Assembly: GCA_902806565.1 (NCBI GenBank)
Contig: CADCXA010000007.1
Span: 248,001-312,000 of the forward strand
From: Hypoxylon rubiginosum
Lineage: Eukaryota > Ascomycota > Sordariomycetes > Xylariales > Hypoxylaceae
Length of the DNA stretch: 64,000 nucleotides
Reading direction: 5' to 3'
Part shown: one piece after another, positions 20,841-31,043 of the stretch
How the letters are laid out: each line of letters opens with the position of its first letter
How positions within the stretch are numbered: the first letter of the stretch is position 1
Notes under the pieces: model-generated
The model's input: the letters and a program-made list of their open reading frames with translations, nothing else
Databases searched by the model: none
What the model was told of the DNA's origin: nothing
Translations under genes and position numbers: made by a program

Positions 20841-22305
20841 GCTAACGGGGCTATCCACGCGCCGGTTGCTGGGGACGGATTGCCGGTTTCTGCGGACAAT
20901 CAGTCCCTTATTTTGATGACGATAACGAATCATGACTTCACTGCATCACCGCCTGTTACTTGGTTTACAGGCGTTCCGACTTGAATGTGTCGAGCTTACG
21001 CCCTCTACACCTTTCTATGAATATAGACCTACCCGCCTACCCTTCCCGCCTCGCGGCTCTCTTGTTTAACCTGACCTTGTAATGACGACACGCATCTTGA
21101 GCACATAACCACTTCTACTACTACTACGCCACAACTTGGTGCACGTTTCCCCCCTGATGACATCTGGAGTTTCTCTTTGACCTACTTTTTTCTTTACCCG
21201 GATTTTGACATGCGCGGATACGGGGCGGCAGTTCGCCCACAATATCGTTCCCTCACTCCGCACGCGTGTTTTGGACCTCTGCTCTAGAGGGGGGATGCTA
21301 AAATGCTAAGATAGCATATACGAGAAAGGCGTTGGACGGCACACGTTGGTTTCGTTGAAAAGGGAGAAAGGGGCCCCGTGGGCAAACCAGGAAATGTGCT
21401 GAGGATACTATACCTCCGGAGGAGTTTTTTGCGAGTTGAGAGAGAGAGAAACAGCTTAAGGCTGAAACCTAGAAGAAGAAGAACATGTCCGGCTTTTCTT
21501 TTTTGCTTTTTTCTTGCGATGGCGATCTTTCGATCTTCGCTATTTTTCACTTGTTGTACGGAACTGGACTGGACTGGCAGGATAAGGCAAAATACGCCGA
21601 AATGTGTGTTGTGTGGCAAACGAATTCTGGAGTTTTGGGCGGATCGACCTAATGCTTTTTTCTCATACGTCCTCAATACGACAAGTCCTTACAGTTTGCT
21701 AAACCGCCCTCATAGGGGCCGCTGCTTTGATTACTCGTGACGATGATGACACTCGTAGAACGTGCTTGGATGTGTCGTAGTTGATATGCCCGGACAAATG
21801 CCTACCTATCTACAGTAGGTGCCTTTACGGTTTCATATAGTAGCAGATCACAATCCGAGATGCTTGCCATATCTTTAAAGATGGGGTATCAATTAATTAT
21901 CTCGACGTGGGTAAACCGCCTGCCTTGCTGGCTATTACGATGCTAAACAAAAAGAAAAATCCGCGAAGAAGCCGACTCTACCTACGTACCTAATGCATAA
22001 GGGGGGGGGGGGGGGGGGTTCCCAACCGCTGGTTCATCCAGACAATACCAACCAAAACACGAACGCCAGGGCCAAAGTCAAGAATGGCCTCCCAAATTTT
22101 TTTTTGTTGGAAATGCAAAATCTCCTTTCCCAAGTCCCAGGTCCCACCCAGCCCGGATCCAGAATCTATCGTCTATGCAGTATGGAGTACGCTATGCGGA
22201 GGGGGGTACAAGACCGCCAAGTCGAGAGGTAGTGTGTATTACTCGTTAAGAAAGAGAGAAGAGAGCGCGGAGGCCGTCGCGGCTGCACCGACGGGCTATC
22301 TACCC
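20841..22305. other. Intergenic region between convergent forkhead and ATG101 genes
   Basis: Holds the 3' regions of both genes. No gene is supported. An 18-base poly-G run lies at 22001-22018, and GAGA-rich and AAGAAGAAG stretches at 21438-21482. Confidence 0.5.
22001..22018 (+). repeat. Poly-G homopolymer, 18 bases
   Basis: Eighteen consecutive G follow TAATGCATAA and precede TTCCCAACC. Such runs vary in length and can form quadruplexes; the exact count may also be affected by sequencing error. Confidence 0.85.
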
Positions 22306-23253
22306 CTAGTAGATGCCCATGCGCGTGGCCCAGCCGGCGTCCTTCTGGTTCACGTTGATCTGGTAGGGGAACGGGTTGGCCTCGCTCGTGGTGATGGGCG
22401 GGATGTGGTCCTTGTGCGTGTTGACGCACGTCACGATCTTCATGACGGTCGTCAGGAGCGTCTGCTCCATGGCCTGGCGGACCTTAGCTCGTTCTACGAA
22501 AGGTCCTTCTAGTTAGCAACTTGGACAATCATACTTTTCCGCTAGAAATATGTTGTATGGATTGTGGGTTGAGTGGATAGGTTGTATTCATGGGACAAGA
22601 AGGGACGACATACCGCTGTCGGTCCGCGGCTCCGCGACGGTGACCTTGACGGTCCAGCTCTCCCAGCAGACCTCCTCGTCGCCGCTGCCGTAGGCGCGCA
22701 TGTACCAGGTCTTGCGGCGCTTCTTCTCGAAGAACTGGACCTGGACGTTGCCGCGGCCGCCGCCGGCGCCGCGCGTCTGGGCCAGAGAGTGGGCGTGGGT
22801 GCGCTCGGCGTCGAGCTCCCGCGCGAGCTCGGCGGCGCGCTTCTCGATCATGGTGTCGAGCTCGACGTCGTCGACGAAGGGAAGCGTGATGTCGAGGACC
22901 TCGCGCGAGCGCGGCCGCACCGACGGGAAGAACCGGTGGAAGAATATCGTGTGCAGGATTCCTATACACGGGGAGGATACACGTCAGCTAGCTTATAGGT
23001 GGGGGGAATAGAAATAGGAGTTGCGTAGGTAGGTAAGTGGATATGAGGACCCCCGTCTTCGCGGACCATCGACGGTGGTGATGATAGGTGAACGACGAGA
23101 CACGATGACGGGCGATGGCGATGACGCCGGGACGCATGTGATTGGGCGATTCGACCCTGGGGACAAACAGCACGTACCTCGTACTACATCACGCACCGAG
23201 GCTGGATCGGCAAAGGCCTCGAGGATGAACTCTGGCGGTGGCTGCTGCTCCAT
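22306..23253 (-). CDS. atg101: Autophagy protein ATG101 (HORMA fold)
   Basis: Three exons (23253-23178, 22961-22614, 22493-22306) with introns of 216 and 120 nt give 203 aa. All junctions are GT..AG and restore family sequence: EFILEAFADP..VRDVVR|GILHTIFFHRFFPS and AEPRTDS|ERAKVRQAME. Other signatures are VQVQFFEKKRRKTW, GDEEVCWESWTVKVTV, MKIVTCVNTHKDHIPPIT and the terminal NPFPYQINVNQKDAGW. ATG101 is a HORMA protein that pairs with Atg13 and stabilises the Atg1/ULK initiation complex in fungi that lack Atg29/Atg31. Residues about 70-85 carry a Gly-rich insert (TRGAGGGRGN) in the loop. Exon 2 is GC-rich. The start faces PEX3 725 bp away. Confidence 0.95.
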
Positions 23254-23978
23254 CGTGACAGGTATGGATATCTGGCTTGTGAAAGATTTTGTTATAATTT
23301 GGTTGTCCTTCCCGAGGTCTTGTATTAGCAAAGAGGAAGACTCCGGCACGACGGATTTGCGAGAGCTCATATGATGGAATGGAATAGAGGGGCGAGGGGC
23401 TGACCCGGGCTGAGGGGGGGAGATCTTTCATCTAACGTGGGGTGAAACGGATAAGAGAAAGTATCCATCGATAATCGATACACTAGCAAAGCAGACTAAG
23501 AAAGTGTCTTTATGAATGCGTAATGCATTACTGCGTCATTACAAGCCACAAGGCGTCTTATTCAAATGTGGCTTCTACTACTTCGTACTAGGTGCACTAA
23601 AAGGAGGCAATGTCGAGCAAGCTGCAGGGGCTAAGCATGGGTAATACATTATGTACGCATTAGGCGCCTATCTTATCAATCGGTTAGGGGTTAGGTACAA
23701 CTTTTACCGTGTCGGCGAGTCGCGCGCATGGGCCGAGGCACACGTCAGAATAAATTGATAAATGTAATTTCCACCAAAGGCCTACAACTGGTCACAACTG
23801 GTCGAGCTTGTTCCGCTTGCTGCTTGCTGCTACCCTAAGCTTTCGACTTCCAATGTTGAAGCTCCGAGTCGCATGAAAATTCCATCCCAACCCTTCAACA
23901 TTTCATTTGCTTCGGGGAAATTCTATTCCCCAAGCTCCTTCATCACTCAGGCCACCCGGGCCACCCAGACCACCCAAC
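23254..23978. promoter_or_regulatory. ATG101-PEX3 head-to-head promoter region
   Basis: This 725-bp interval separates two divergent start codons. It contains TCGATAATCGATAC near 23470 (imperfect palindrome), ATGCGTAATGCATTACTGCGTCATTACA near 23515 (TGCGTCAT resembles a bZIP half-site), and a CCAAT near 23850. These are visual matches only. Confidence 0.45.
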
Positions 23979-25768
23979 ATGATCTCCGCTAGCCGGCGAT
24001 GGTTCCGTCGCAATAGGACCCCTATAGCTGTTGGTGTCGGCGTCATTGGCGCCGGCTACCTAGCAACTCAGTATGTCCTGAGCAAGATCAACGATGCGCG
24101 GGAGCGCATGAGCAGCGATCGCATTGCGAAGGAGAAGTAAGTCTTGTTCGAATTTAGATTAGCCAGGGAGAGGCAATTCGGTTCTAACAATATACCCATA
24201 GCCTTCGAAGACGGTTCGAGCAAAATCAGGAGGATTGCACCTTTACTGTTCTAGCACTGCTACCGACCGCTACCACAAACATCCTCGATACCATGAACAC
24301 AGAGAAGATCACCTTGGAAATACAGCAGATGAAAGGTAATGCTAAGAGCTTACGAGGTAGTGGGGAATCATCCGCCACACCGCCTAGTATCGCAGACACC
24401 ACCATGACGGAGGAAGAAGGGAAGAGCATAGCAAGCCTACAAAGCGAGAGTGGCATACATGCGAGTCAGATGACACTGCCATCTATATCCAACGCAGGGG
24501 ACGGCGCTTCGGAGAGTGGCCAAGCCATCCACAGGTCAAAAAAGACAAAGAGGCAATTATGGGATGATCTAACAATAAGTTGTAAGTCCCCTCTACGAGT
24601 TAGTTCTGACAAGCTATAAGACCTTTGAGCTGACTAGTGTCTCTACCTAGCTATAACACGTGCATTTACCCTTATATATACCCTTGCTCTACTTACTCTG
24701 CTCACCCGAGTTCAACTTAACCTCCTCGGGCGCCGAAGTTACTTATCAAGCGTTGTATCCTTAGCAACAGGGACAGCACAGTCGACCATAAACCTAGAAA
24801 ATAATGATGATGACAACCCGGAGCAGGCATATGGCAGCGACTTTGAGACGAATCGGAAATACCTGACCTTCAGCTGGTGGCTATTGAACCGTGGCTGGGT
24901 CGAGATTATGGAAAACGTTGATGCTGCTGTGCGCGAGGTTTTCGGGCACTTGAGCCCACGTGATATCCTAAGCTTCGACACCTTCTCACAGCTCACCATC
25001 GAGGTGCGAAAGAAGATGGAGGGAAGAACAGAGGGAGGGGAAACCACCAAGAGGCCAGGAGCTAAGTGGCTACCATACCTACTACCGCCGACTAAGATGG
25101 AGGATTTCGTGCTTAGGGAGTCGGGCGTCTTAGGAGAGAGCACCACAACATCTTCTACGCAACCGGACGCATCCGCATCTCCATCATCGGAAACGCCTCT
25201 CCGCCGCCTCCTAGACGAAACGTCTGACCTCATCGAATCTCCTGCCTTCTCACACGTCCTCACACTCCTCCTCGACGCCGGCTTCCGTACCCTCTTACAT
25301 AAGAAGGTGCTCCCGGGTGCTTTCGAACTCCCCGCAACCACGTTTATCACACCCGTCGGCTCCGAAGTAGTTCAGTTAGTCGGCCACCAGGCGGCGGCAA
25401 CAGCAGCAAGCGGCAAAGTGGTCCTACTCCCCAAGATCCTGTCGGTGCTCACGCGTCAGGCGCACGCCATCGGCAACGGCATGCCCAACGAGTACCTGCA
25501 GGAGATGGAGCAGGTACGCGACCTCGAGGCTTTCGCGGCCGTCGTCTATTCGAGCAACTGGGAGAACGAGATCCATGAGGAGGGGGGACTAGCGGCGAGC
25601 CGGAGCCCAGGGGACGAGACGGGCAGCACAGCGGGAGTCCCGGAGAGTAGCACTGTCGGGCGGTTTTCGCAATTCTCGACACTGGGCGAGGAAAGCCTAG
25701 TCCTGGTCGATCCGTCTCTGTCGCAGACGCAGAGTTCGTTTGAGAACGCGTGGGAGAGGGCCGGGTAG
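23979..25768 (+). CDS. pex3: Peroxin PEX3, peroxisomal membrane biogenesis factor
   Basis: Three exons (23979-24136, 24202-24581, 24651-25768) with introns of 65 and 69 nt encode 551 aa. The true start is MISASRRWFRRNRTPI; an upstream ATG in frame adds unrelated residues. Basic residues precede one membrane segment (about 15-34, PIAVGVGVIGAGYLATQYVL) that targets and anchors PEX3. NLRRRFEQNQEDCTFTVLALLP and WDDLTISS|ITRAFTLIYTLALLTLLTRVQLNLLGRRSYLSSVV are diagnostic. PEX3 is the membrane dock for PEX19 carrying peroxisomal membrane proteins, and also a receptor point for pexophagy and inheritance factors. A Ser/Thr-rich insert (about 105-165) and a disordered C-terminus (from about 475) are fungal elaborations. 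Convergent with BET5. Confidence 0.96.
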
Positions 25769-26309
25769 CGGAATTAAGCAGTACGCGACCTTGATTAGCA
25801 CGGCCCTCACTCATAGTTCACATAGTTAGCGACCCTCGAGATACCTTTGAGATGGCAAGGGTCACATCACAAGATGAAAAGACCAGATAGAGACAGGCAC
25901 AGGCATGGGTACAGGCGTAGGCACAGGAAAGATATGTAGGGTTCAATGATGATACGTCATAGTGTCTGAATTATAGCTGTAGCTCACTCAGAGAGCATAC
26001 GTTGGGTATGTATCACGGCGGTGGATAATGAAGCTCTAGCTTCCTGATTTAGTAAGGGAGTCAGTCTCATGATATCGCCCCTTTAACTCCCAAATTACAC
26101 GCTTCAATGAAGAGTCTGACTGAAGCGGATGACTCTGCAACGGTCGTGCTCACCCGTGGCCCCGTACATCCGTCTTTTCCAAAGACTCACCGCGGACCTT
26201 AATAACGATTCATCCGTTCTCTGGCATAAATGCGCCCAGGGTCAGGTTCGTATTGATTCTTTCTGCTGTGAAAAGCTATGTGCTCTTCTGTCGTCTCGGT
26301 TGCTTCGTC
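25769..26309. other. 3' intergenic region between PEX3 and BET5
   Basis: A 541-bp tail-to-tail interval with GGCACAGGCATGGGTACAGGCGTAGGCACAGG, an imperfect GGYACAGGC repeat, at 25895-25928. No gene or clear signal beyond that. Confidence 0.5.
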
Positions 26310-27223
26310 TCACATCAAGCCCCTGACGAATTTGTCGAGCCCCATCTCAAACATCTCGTTCCGGACTCCGTCGCCGCCCCTGTGCTCGACTGGCGAGAGT
26401 GGATTCTTGACGACTATGGTATATAGATTAGCAGGTTTCTTTATTACGACGCGTGTTCCTCTCGCTTCAACCTCCCAAACCCCTTGACCCGCCCTAGCTT
26501 CCTACTCTTATTCTATACCCTCAGCTCTATCTACTGTCCAGCGCCTCTCTCTCACCACCCATAACAGATAGATAAGAAAAAAAAACACCTTACCGTACTC
26601 GACCCACAGGTTGATGTAGATCTGGTGGAGGACGTTGCGCATGCTCAGGGCGCCGGGCTCGGTCAGCAGGGCGAAGCGCAGGTTCGTGGGGGTCTCGTAG
26701 TAGTGCAGCTTGTAGCCGGCGGTGCGGTACGCGATGAAGGCGTCGTCGTCGCCGCCCAGCTTGCGCACCATGTTCCGCAGGCTGAAGACCGTGCCGAAGA
26801 TCAGCTTCGCGTTGTCGTCGTTCTTACTCTTTCGTGGGGGCGGCGGCTGTACCACCGCCAGAGCTGGAGCTGGAGCGGTGGTGGGGTGAGGGTGAGGCGC
26901 AGGTTGTTGCGACTGCGGGCGCGATGTCGATGGGCTGGTGGTGGTGGTGGTGGTGGTCAGGCTGGTAGAGGAGGGCGGAGGCGGTGGCGGGGAGAACCAT
27001 GTTTTCGAGTATATGCACTCCGCTGCGGTGGGTTGTTTGTTAGCTACCTAGGCATATCACACGGCGCATCGCGGGGCGGATAGGTGGATGGATAGGAAAT
27101 AGGCAGAGGACTAGGCGCGAGGGTGGGCAGATAGCTAGGAGACAGACAAGGCTGATGATGGATAGATAGCTAATGGCAAGGCTTACTATGGCGGTCGAAG
27201 ATGTAGAACGAGTAGACCTGCAT
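26310..27223 (-). CDS. bet5: TRAPP complex subunit BET5/TRAPPC1
   Basis: Three exons (27223-27187, 27022-26594, 26413-26310) with introns of 164 and 180 nt give 189 aa. The 37-nt first exon encodes MQVYSFYIFDRH and joins TECIYSKTW, the longin-fold start of the family. The conserved core is DDNAKLIFGTVFSLRNMVRKLGG, then YKLHYYETPTNLRF and MRNVLHQIYINLWVEYVVKNPL, ending FEMGLDKFVRGLM. BET5 is a core TRAPP subunit and helps activate the Rab Ypt1 in ER-Golgi transport and autophagy. Between TECIYSKTWF and KSKNDDN sits a low-complexity insert of about 50 residues: Pro run, seven Thr, then Pro/His/Ala-rich. The Thr run comes from a GGT/ACC microsatellite at about 26937-26957, so its length is probably polymorphic. 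Confidence 0.94.
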
Positions 27224-28465
27224 GGCTACGGCTGGGCTACTGTAAGCGGCCTTCGCGGCTGAAATCACATGCCCGTTGGTACAAGTTAGAGTCAAGTGGA
27301 TGGATGGATGGATGGATGGGGAAATGGGACTGCCGCGTTCGCTTGCTTCGTTGGCTTCTTTTTTGGAACGGTGCAAGGTTCTAAAAATATTACTGGGGTA
27401 ATATTCAAGTACTAATAGAGGTGTTGAAAGGAGAAAAGAGACCGGCAAGTCGGCACATCGTTACGTTATTTGGGTTATTTGGACCAACTGATTTGCGGGC
27501 CGGTCCAGGGGTGAGCCTTTTTATCGTTAAGCGGTAAGTACCTAAACCTTACCCTTACTGCATGCTTTAGCACCTACAGTAGCGCTGCCTTGTGCTGCCT
27601 TACTGCCTTCACGTTGGGATACGCTGACATGGGAAAAAAGTAATATACAATACCGCAAGCCGCAAGGTACCTCGCCTATCTAAGACATTTTTATCTCTTA
27701 TGGATACATGTAATATACATGTACCTATCAAAAAGCAACATTGAGTAAAAAGGGGTCTGTCTGCCTGTTCCCGTCCCATCTCGTCTGTTGCTTCGTACGA
27801 GTGCCAATGATTATATCTCATTCTGGTTATCCTCTAGGATTTGTTCAGCTAGCCCCCCCCGGGGTGTGCCCTACGACAGACGTATTGTATGGTATCACAA
27901 TGCGCCAGGCCGACCGAATTCGTTATCGGTTCGCCCTAAGAAGCCCTGGGAGCCCCAGCGGGGCATGTCGTGCTGCAGCGGGCAGGGATGACATTTACGG
28001 AGGTGCGCTTTGGGGGCCATGATTCGCCCAATCGCGGAATTAGCAGCTTTAGCAGCTTTGGTTGGGCTGAACCACGAAATCCCATAAGAGCATGGGAGGA
28101 AGCATGGACGAGGCATGGGGGGGTTCGTCCTTTGTTCCCGGGGGAAGGAAATGTCGGGCTAAGAAGCAGCGTGGGAAAAAAAGAGCCTTGAAGTACGAAT
28201 ATATACGAATATACCTGACGATCTAAAAACAACCCGTCGCCTCTAGTATTTTGTCAAACGTTGTCTCTTTTTATCTTATTCTACTTTTGCCTCTGCCTCT
28301 GTTTCTGCTTACCTTGGAATGCTTCCAGTAAGCACACGGCGACCTTGTTGATTTCGTTGTCGTTGTCGTTGTCGTTATCGCCCAATGCGCTAGGAACGAA
28401 ATCGATACCCCTCCAAAGTATCTCTCGTCTCGTCTTTTCTTAAGACGAGTCGGCCAAGAGTTACG
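27224..28465. promoter_or_regulatory. Divergent region between BET5 and the CaMKK-like kinase
   Basis: Promoters of two divergent genes. It contains a GGAT tetranucleotide run (27297-27320), CTCTGCCTCTGTTTCTGC pyrimidine DNA (28285-28310) and four GTCGTT units (28354-28378) shortly before the kinase start. No ORF of coding character. Confidence 0.5.
27297..27320 (+). repeat. GGAT tetranucleotide microsatellite
   Basis: About five tandem TGGA/GGAT units just upstream of BET5 on the opposite side of its start. Confidence 0.8.
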
Positions 28466-31043
28466 ATGATAGCTATGTCTGCCTTCTCAGACACCAGCAC
28501 AGCGGCGCCCGAGGGAAACATCGAGTCAGAATCCAATACGCAATCCCCCGAGACCACACAAAGCCTACCGCAGTCGCCGCACATTACAATCCAGCAAGAT
28601 GTAGATGCGCCCGAGCGACCTTCGCTTGCCCCTCACCTGTGAGTCTCAGGAACCATCATATCTAAGTCGAAGCTTCGCGTTCGCCCCGCGATCGTCTTGG
28701 CTATACATGTGGGCCTGTGTCTAAGACATCAATCGCTATCGCTACAGATCTGCGCCCCCGAGTTTCCAAAGCCCCCTGAGGCATCACAAGAGAACACCTT
28801 CTCAGCATCGCGAAGTCAAGGTTAGTAGAAATGGCGGTTGGGCGCGCCGTTTATGAGCTGAGATCCTACCCCAGGAAACCCTCAACGCCAAGACCGAGTA
28901 TACGAACGACGAAACGGATGGAAGGTCGCAGCAGACTATTAACCAATACACCATTCGGGAAGAAATTGGGAGGGGCTCATACGGTGCCGTACACCTTGCG
29001 ACCGATCAATTCGGGACCGAATATGTAAGGCATAGGCGGCTAGCTAGTCTTGGGATCAACACTTGTCTAATTGTCCTTTCAACAGGCTGTTAAGGAGTTC
29101 TCAAAACTGCGTCTCCGGAAACGAGCACAGTCGAATATCTTGAGAAGGCCCGAAGCCGGCAGGCCACGGTCACTCGGCCCGGGACGAGGTCTGTTCAACG
29201 CTCATAAGAAGCAGCTGAGTCATTACGATGCCGCCGAGGCGAAGGACGCGCTCTATCTCATACGAGAAGAGATTGCCATCATGAAAAAGCTCAACCATCC
29301 TAATTTGGTTCAATTAATCGAAGTGTTGGACGATCCGGAGAACGACTCGCTTTACATGGTCTTGGAAATGTGCAAGAAAGGTGTCGTCATGAAGGTCGGC
29401 CTGGACGAGCAAGCGGATCCCTACGAAGACGAACGCTGCCGTTACTGGTTTCGCGATCTCATCTTAGGCATAGAGTATTGTGGGTTCCCTTGGAAAATAT
29501 GTGCTTACAGCATGCATACCTGAATACTGACTTTGCATTAAGTACATGCTCAGGGAGTCGTGCATCGCGACATCAAACCGGACAATCTCCTACTTACGGA
29601 GGATGACGTGTTGAAGATTGTCGACTTTGGAGTATCCGAGATGTTCGAGAAACCGGACAACATGATGACCAGCAAGGCCGCAGGCTCCCCTGCCTTCTTG
29701 CCACCTGAGCTATGCCAAGCCAGACATGGCGACGTGCCAGGCAAGGCGGCAGACGTGTGGTCGATGGGGGTTTCCCTATACTGCCTCAGGTACGGCAGGC
29801 TACCTTTCAAGAGAGACAACATATTAGACATGTATGAAGCGATCCGAACCGAAGAGCTTCAAATACCCAGAGATAACGAGGATGAGAACTTGGTGGATCT
29901 TATCACGAAAATCCTAGACAAGAACAACGAGACGAGGCTAAGCCTACGAGACATACGAGTGAGTACAACATGTTCATTTATTCACAATTGTGTATGCTAA
30001 ATTCATCAGAACCACCCCTGGGTCACAAAAGACGGCCGTGACCCTCTGCTTTCGGAGGAAGAGAACTGCTCAGGTGTAGTAGAACCGCCAAACGCTCTCG
30101 AGGTCAATCATGCGTTCACGCGAAAGATGGACCACCTGATCTACATAGTAAGAAACGCTCTATCTTATAAGCCGACCCTTTTTAAACGCTTGCTAAAGCC
30201 CGGCTTTAGATGAGGGCGATCAATCGGTTTAAAGGTCTCATCTCCAAGAGTCGAGTCGGGACGCCCGAGGCTACAACACCTCGCACCTCGTTTGCGCCGG
30301 AATTGGCTGAAAGGAAAGTTATTCCGGAAGATCCAGCAGCATTCACAGCCCCGACTACGGATTCTCAGGCTCCCGCTGCACACTTACCAATGCGCCACAT
30401 GTCAATCGCAGATCAAGCAGCGGAATTGGTCAAGCAACGTAGAGCTTACCTTGCGGCACAGCAGCACGCGTCGACGCATCCCCCTTCATCGCCTAAAGGG
30501 CAAGCCCACGACCCGACAGACAGAGCGCCCCTTTTCCTGGGTATCGGTACGGGCGGGGGCGACGACTTTGCGACGTCCGCGGTTCCGGCCGACGTGGTGT
30601 CGGACTCGCCCACGGGCATCGAGTTCGACATCTACGACCGGGCCTTCGAGACGGAGATCAAGCGCATCCGGTCCGACAAGAAGAAGGGGCGCGCCAAGAC
30701 GTACCTCACGAGGCTGGTCGGGGAGCAGGAGATGGACAAGTACGCCGGCGACGACTACATGGTGATCGAAGCCGGGAAGTCGCTCGCGTCGAGCGCGTAC
30801 TCGCAGGGCTCCTCGGCCATCGGGAGGGGGCTGAACCACGTGCACGAGGCGAGGGAGCGCTTGCATCACGGCTCTCACGACTCTAACGACTCTAACGACG
30901 CGGAGGGCGCAGAGGAGGGTAAACAGGGAGGAGGCCCGGAGGGAGTCAAGAAAGCTGTCGAGGTAGCCAAGGAGACGGGTCACCGGTTCGCGAATTTGGT
31001 GATCGCGGCGACGAAGGACTTGAAGGAGAAGAATACGAACTGA
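28466..31043 (+). CDS. CaMKK/Ssp1-type Ser/Thr kinase (AMPK-activating kinase family)
   Basis: Seven exons: 28466-28638, 28748-28820, 28875-29024, 29086-29479, 29543-29958, 30010-30147, 30210-31043; the introns are 51-109 nt. All joins keep frame and give 725 aa. The kinase domain starts at about residue 101 with the loop GRGSYGAV, Lys135 in AVKEF, HRD (271-273), DFG (291-293) and PPE (317-319). Between Lys135 and the alpha-C helix is a basic Arg/Pro-rich insert (RRPEAGRPRSLGPGRG), the RP insert typical of CaMKK and its fungal relatives (S. pombe Ssp1, Aspergillus CmkC, yeast Sak1/Tos3). These phosphorylate the activation loop of Snf1/AMPK and CaMK. A conserved-looking tail segment (EIKRIRSDKKKGRAKTYLTR) lies about residues 595-615. 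An autoinhibitory or calmodulin site cannot be fixed by eye. Confidence 0.94.
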
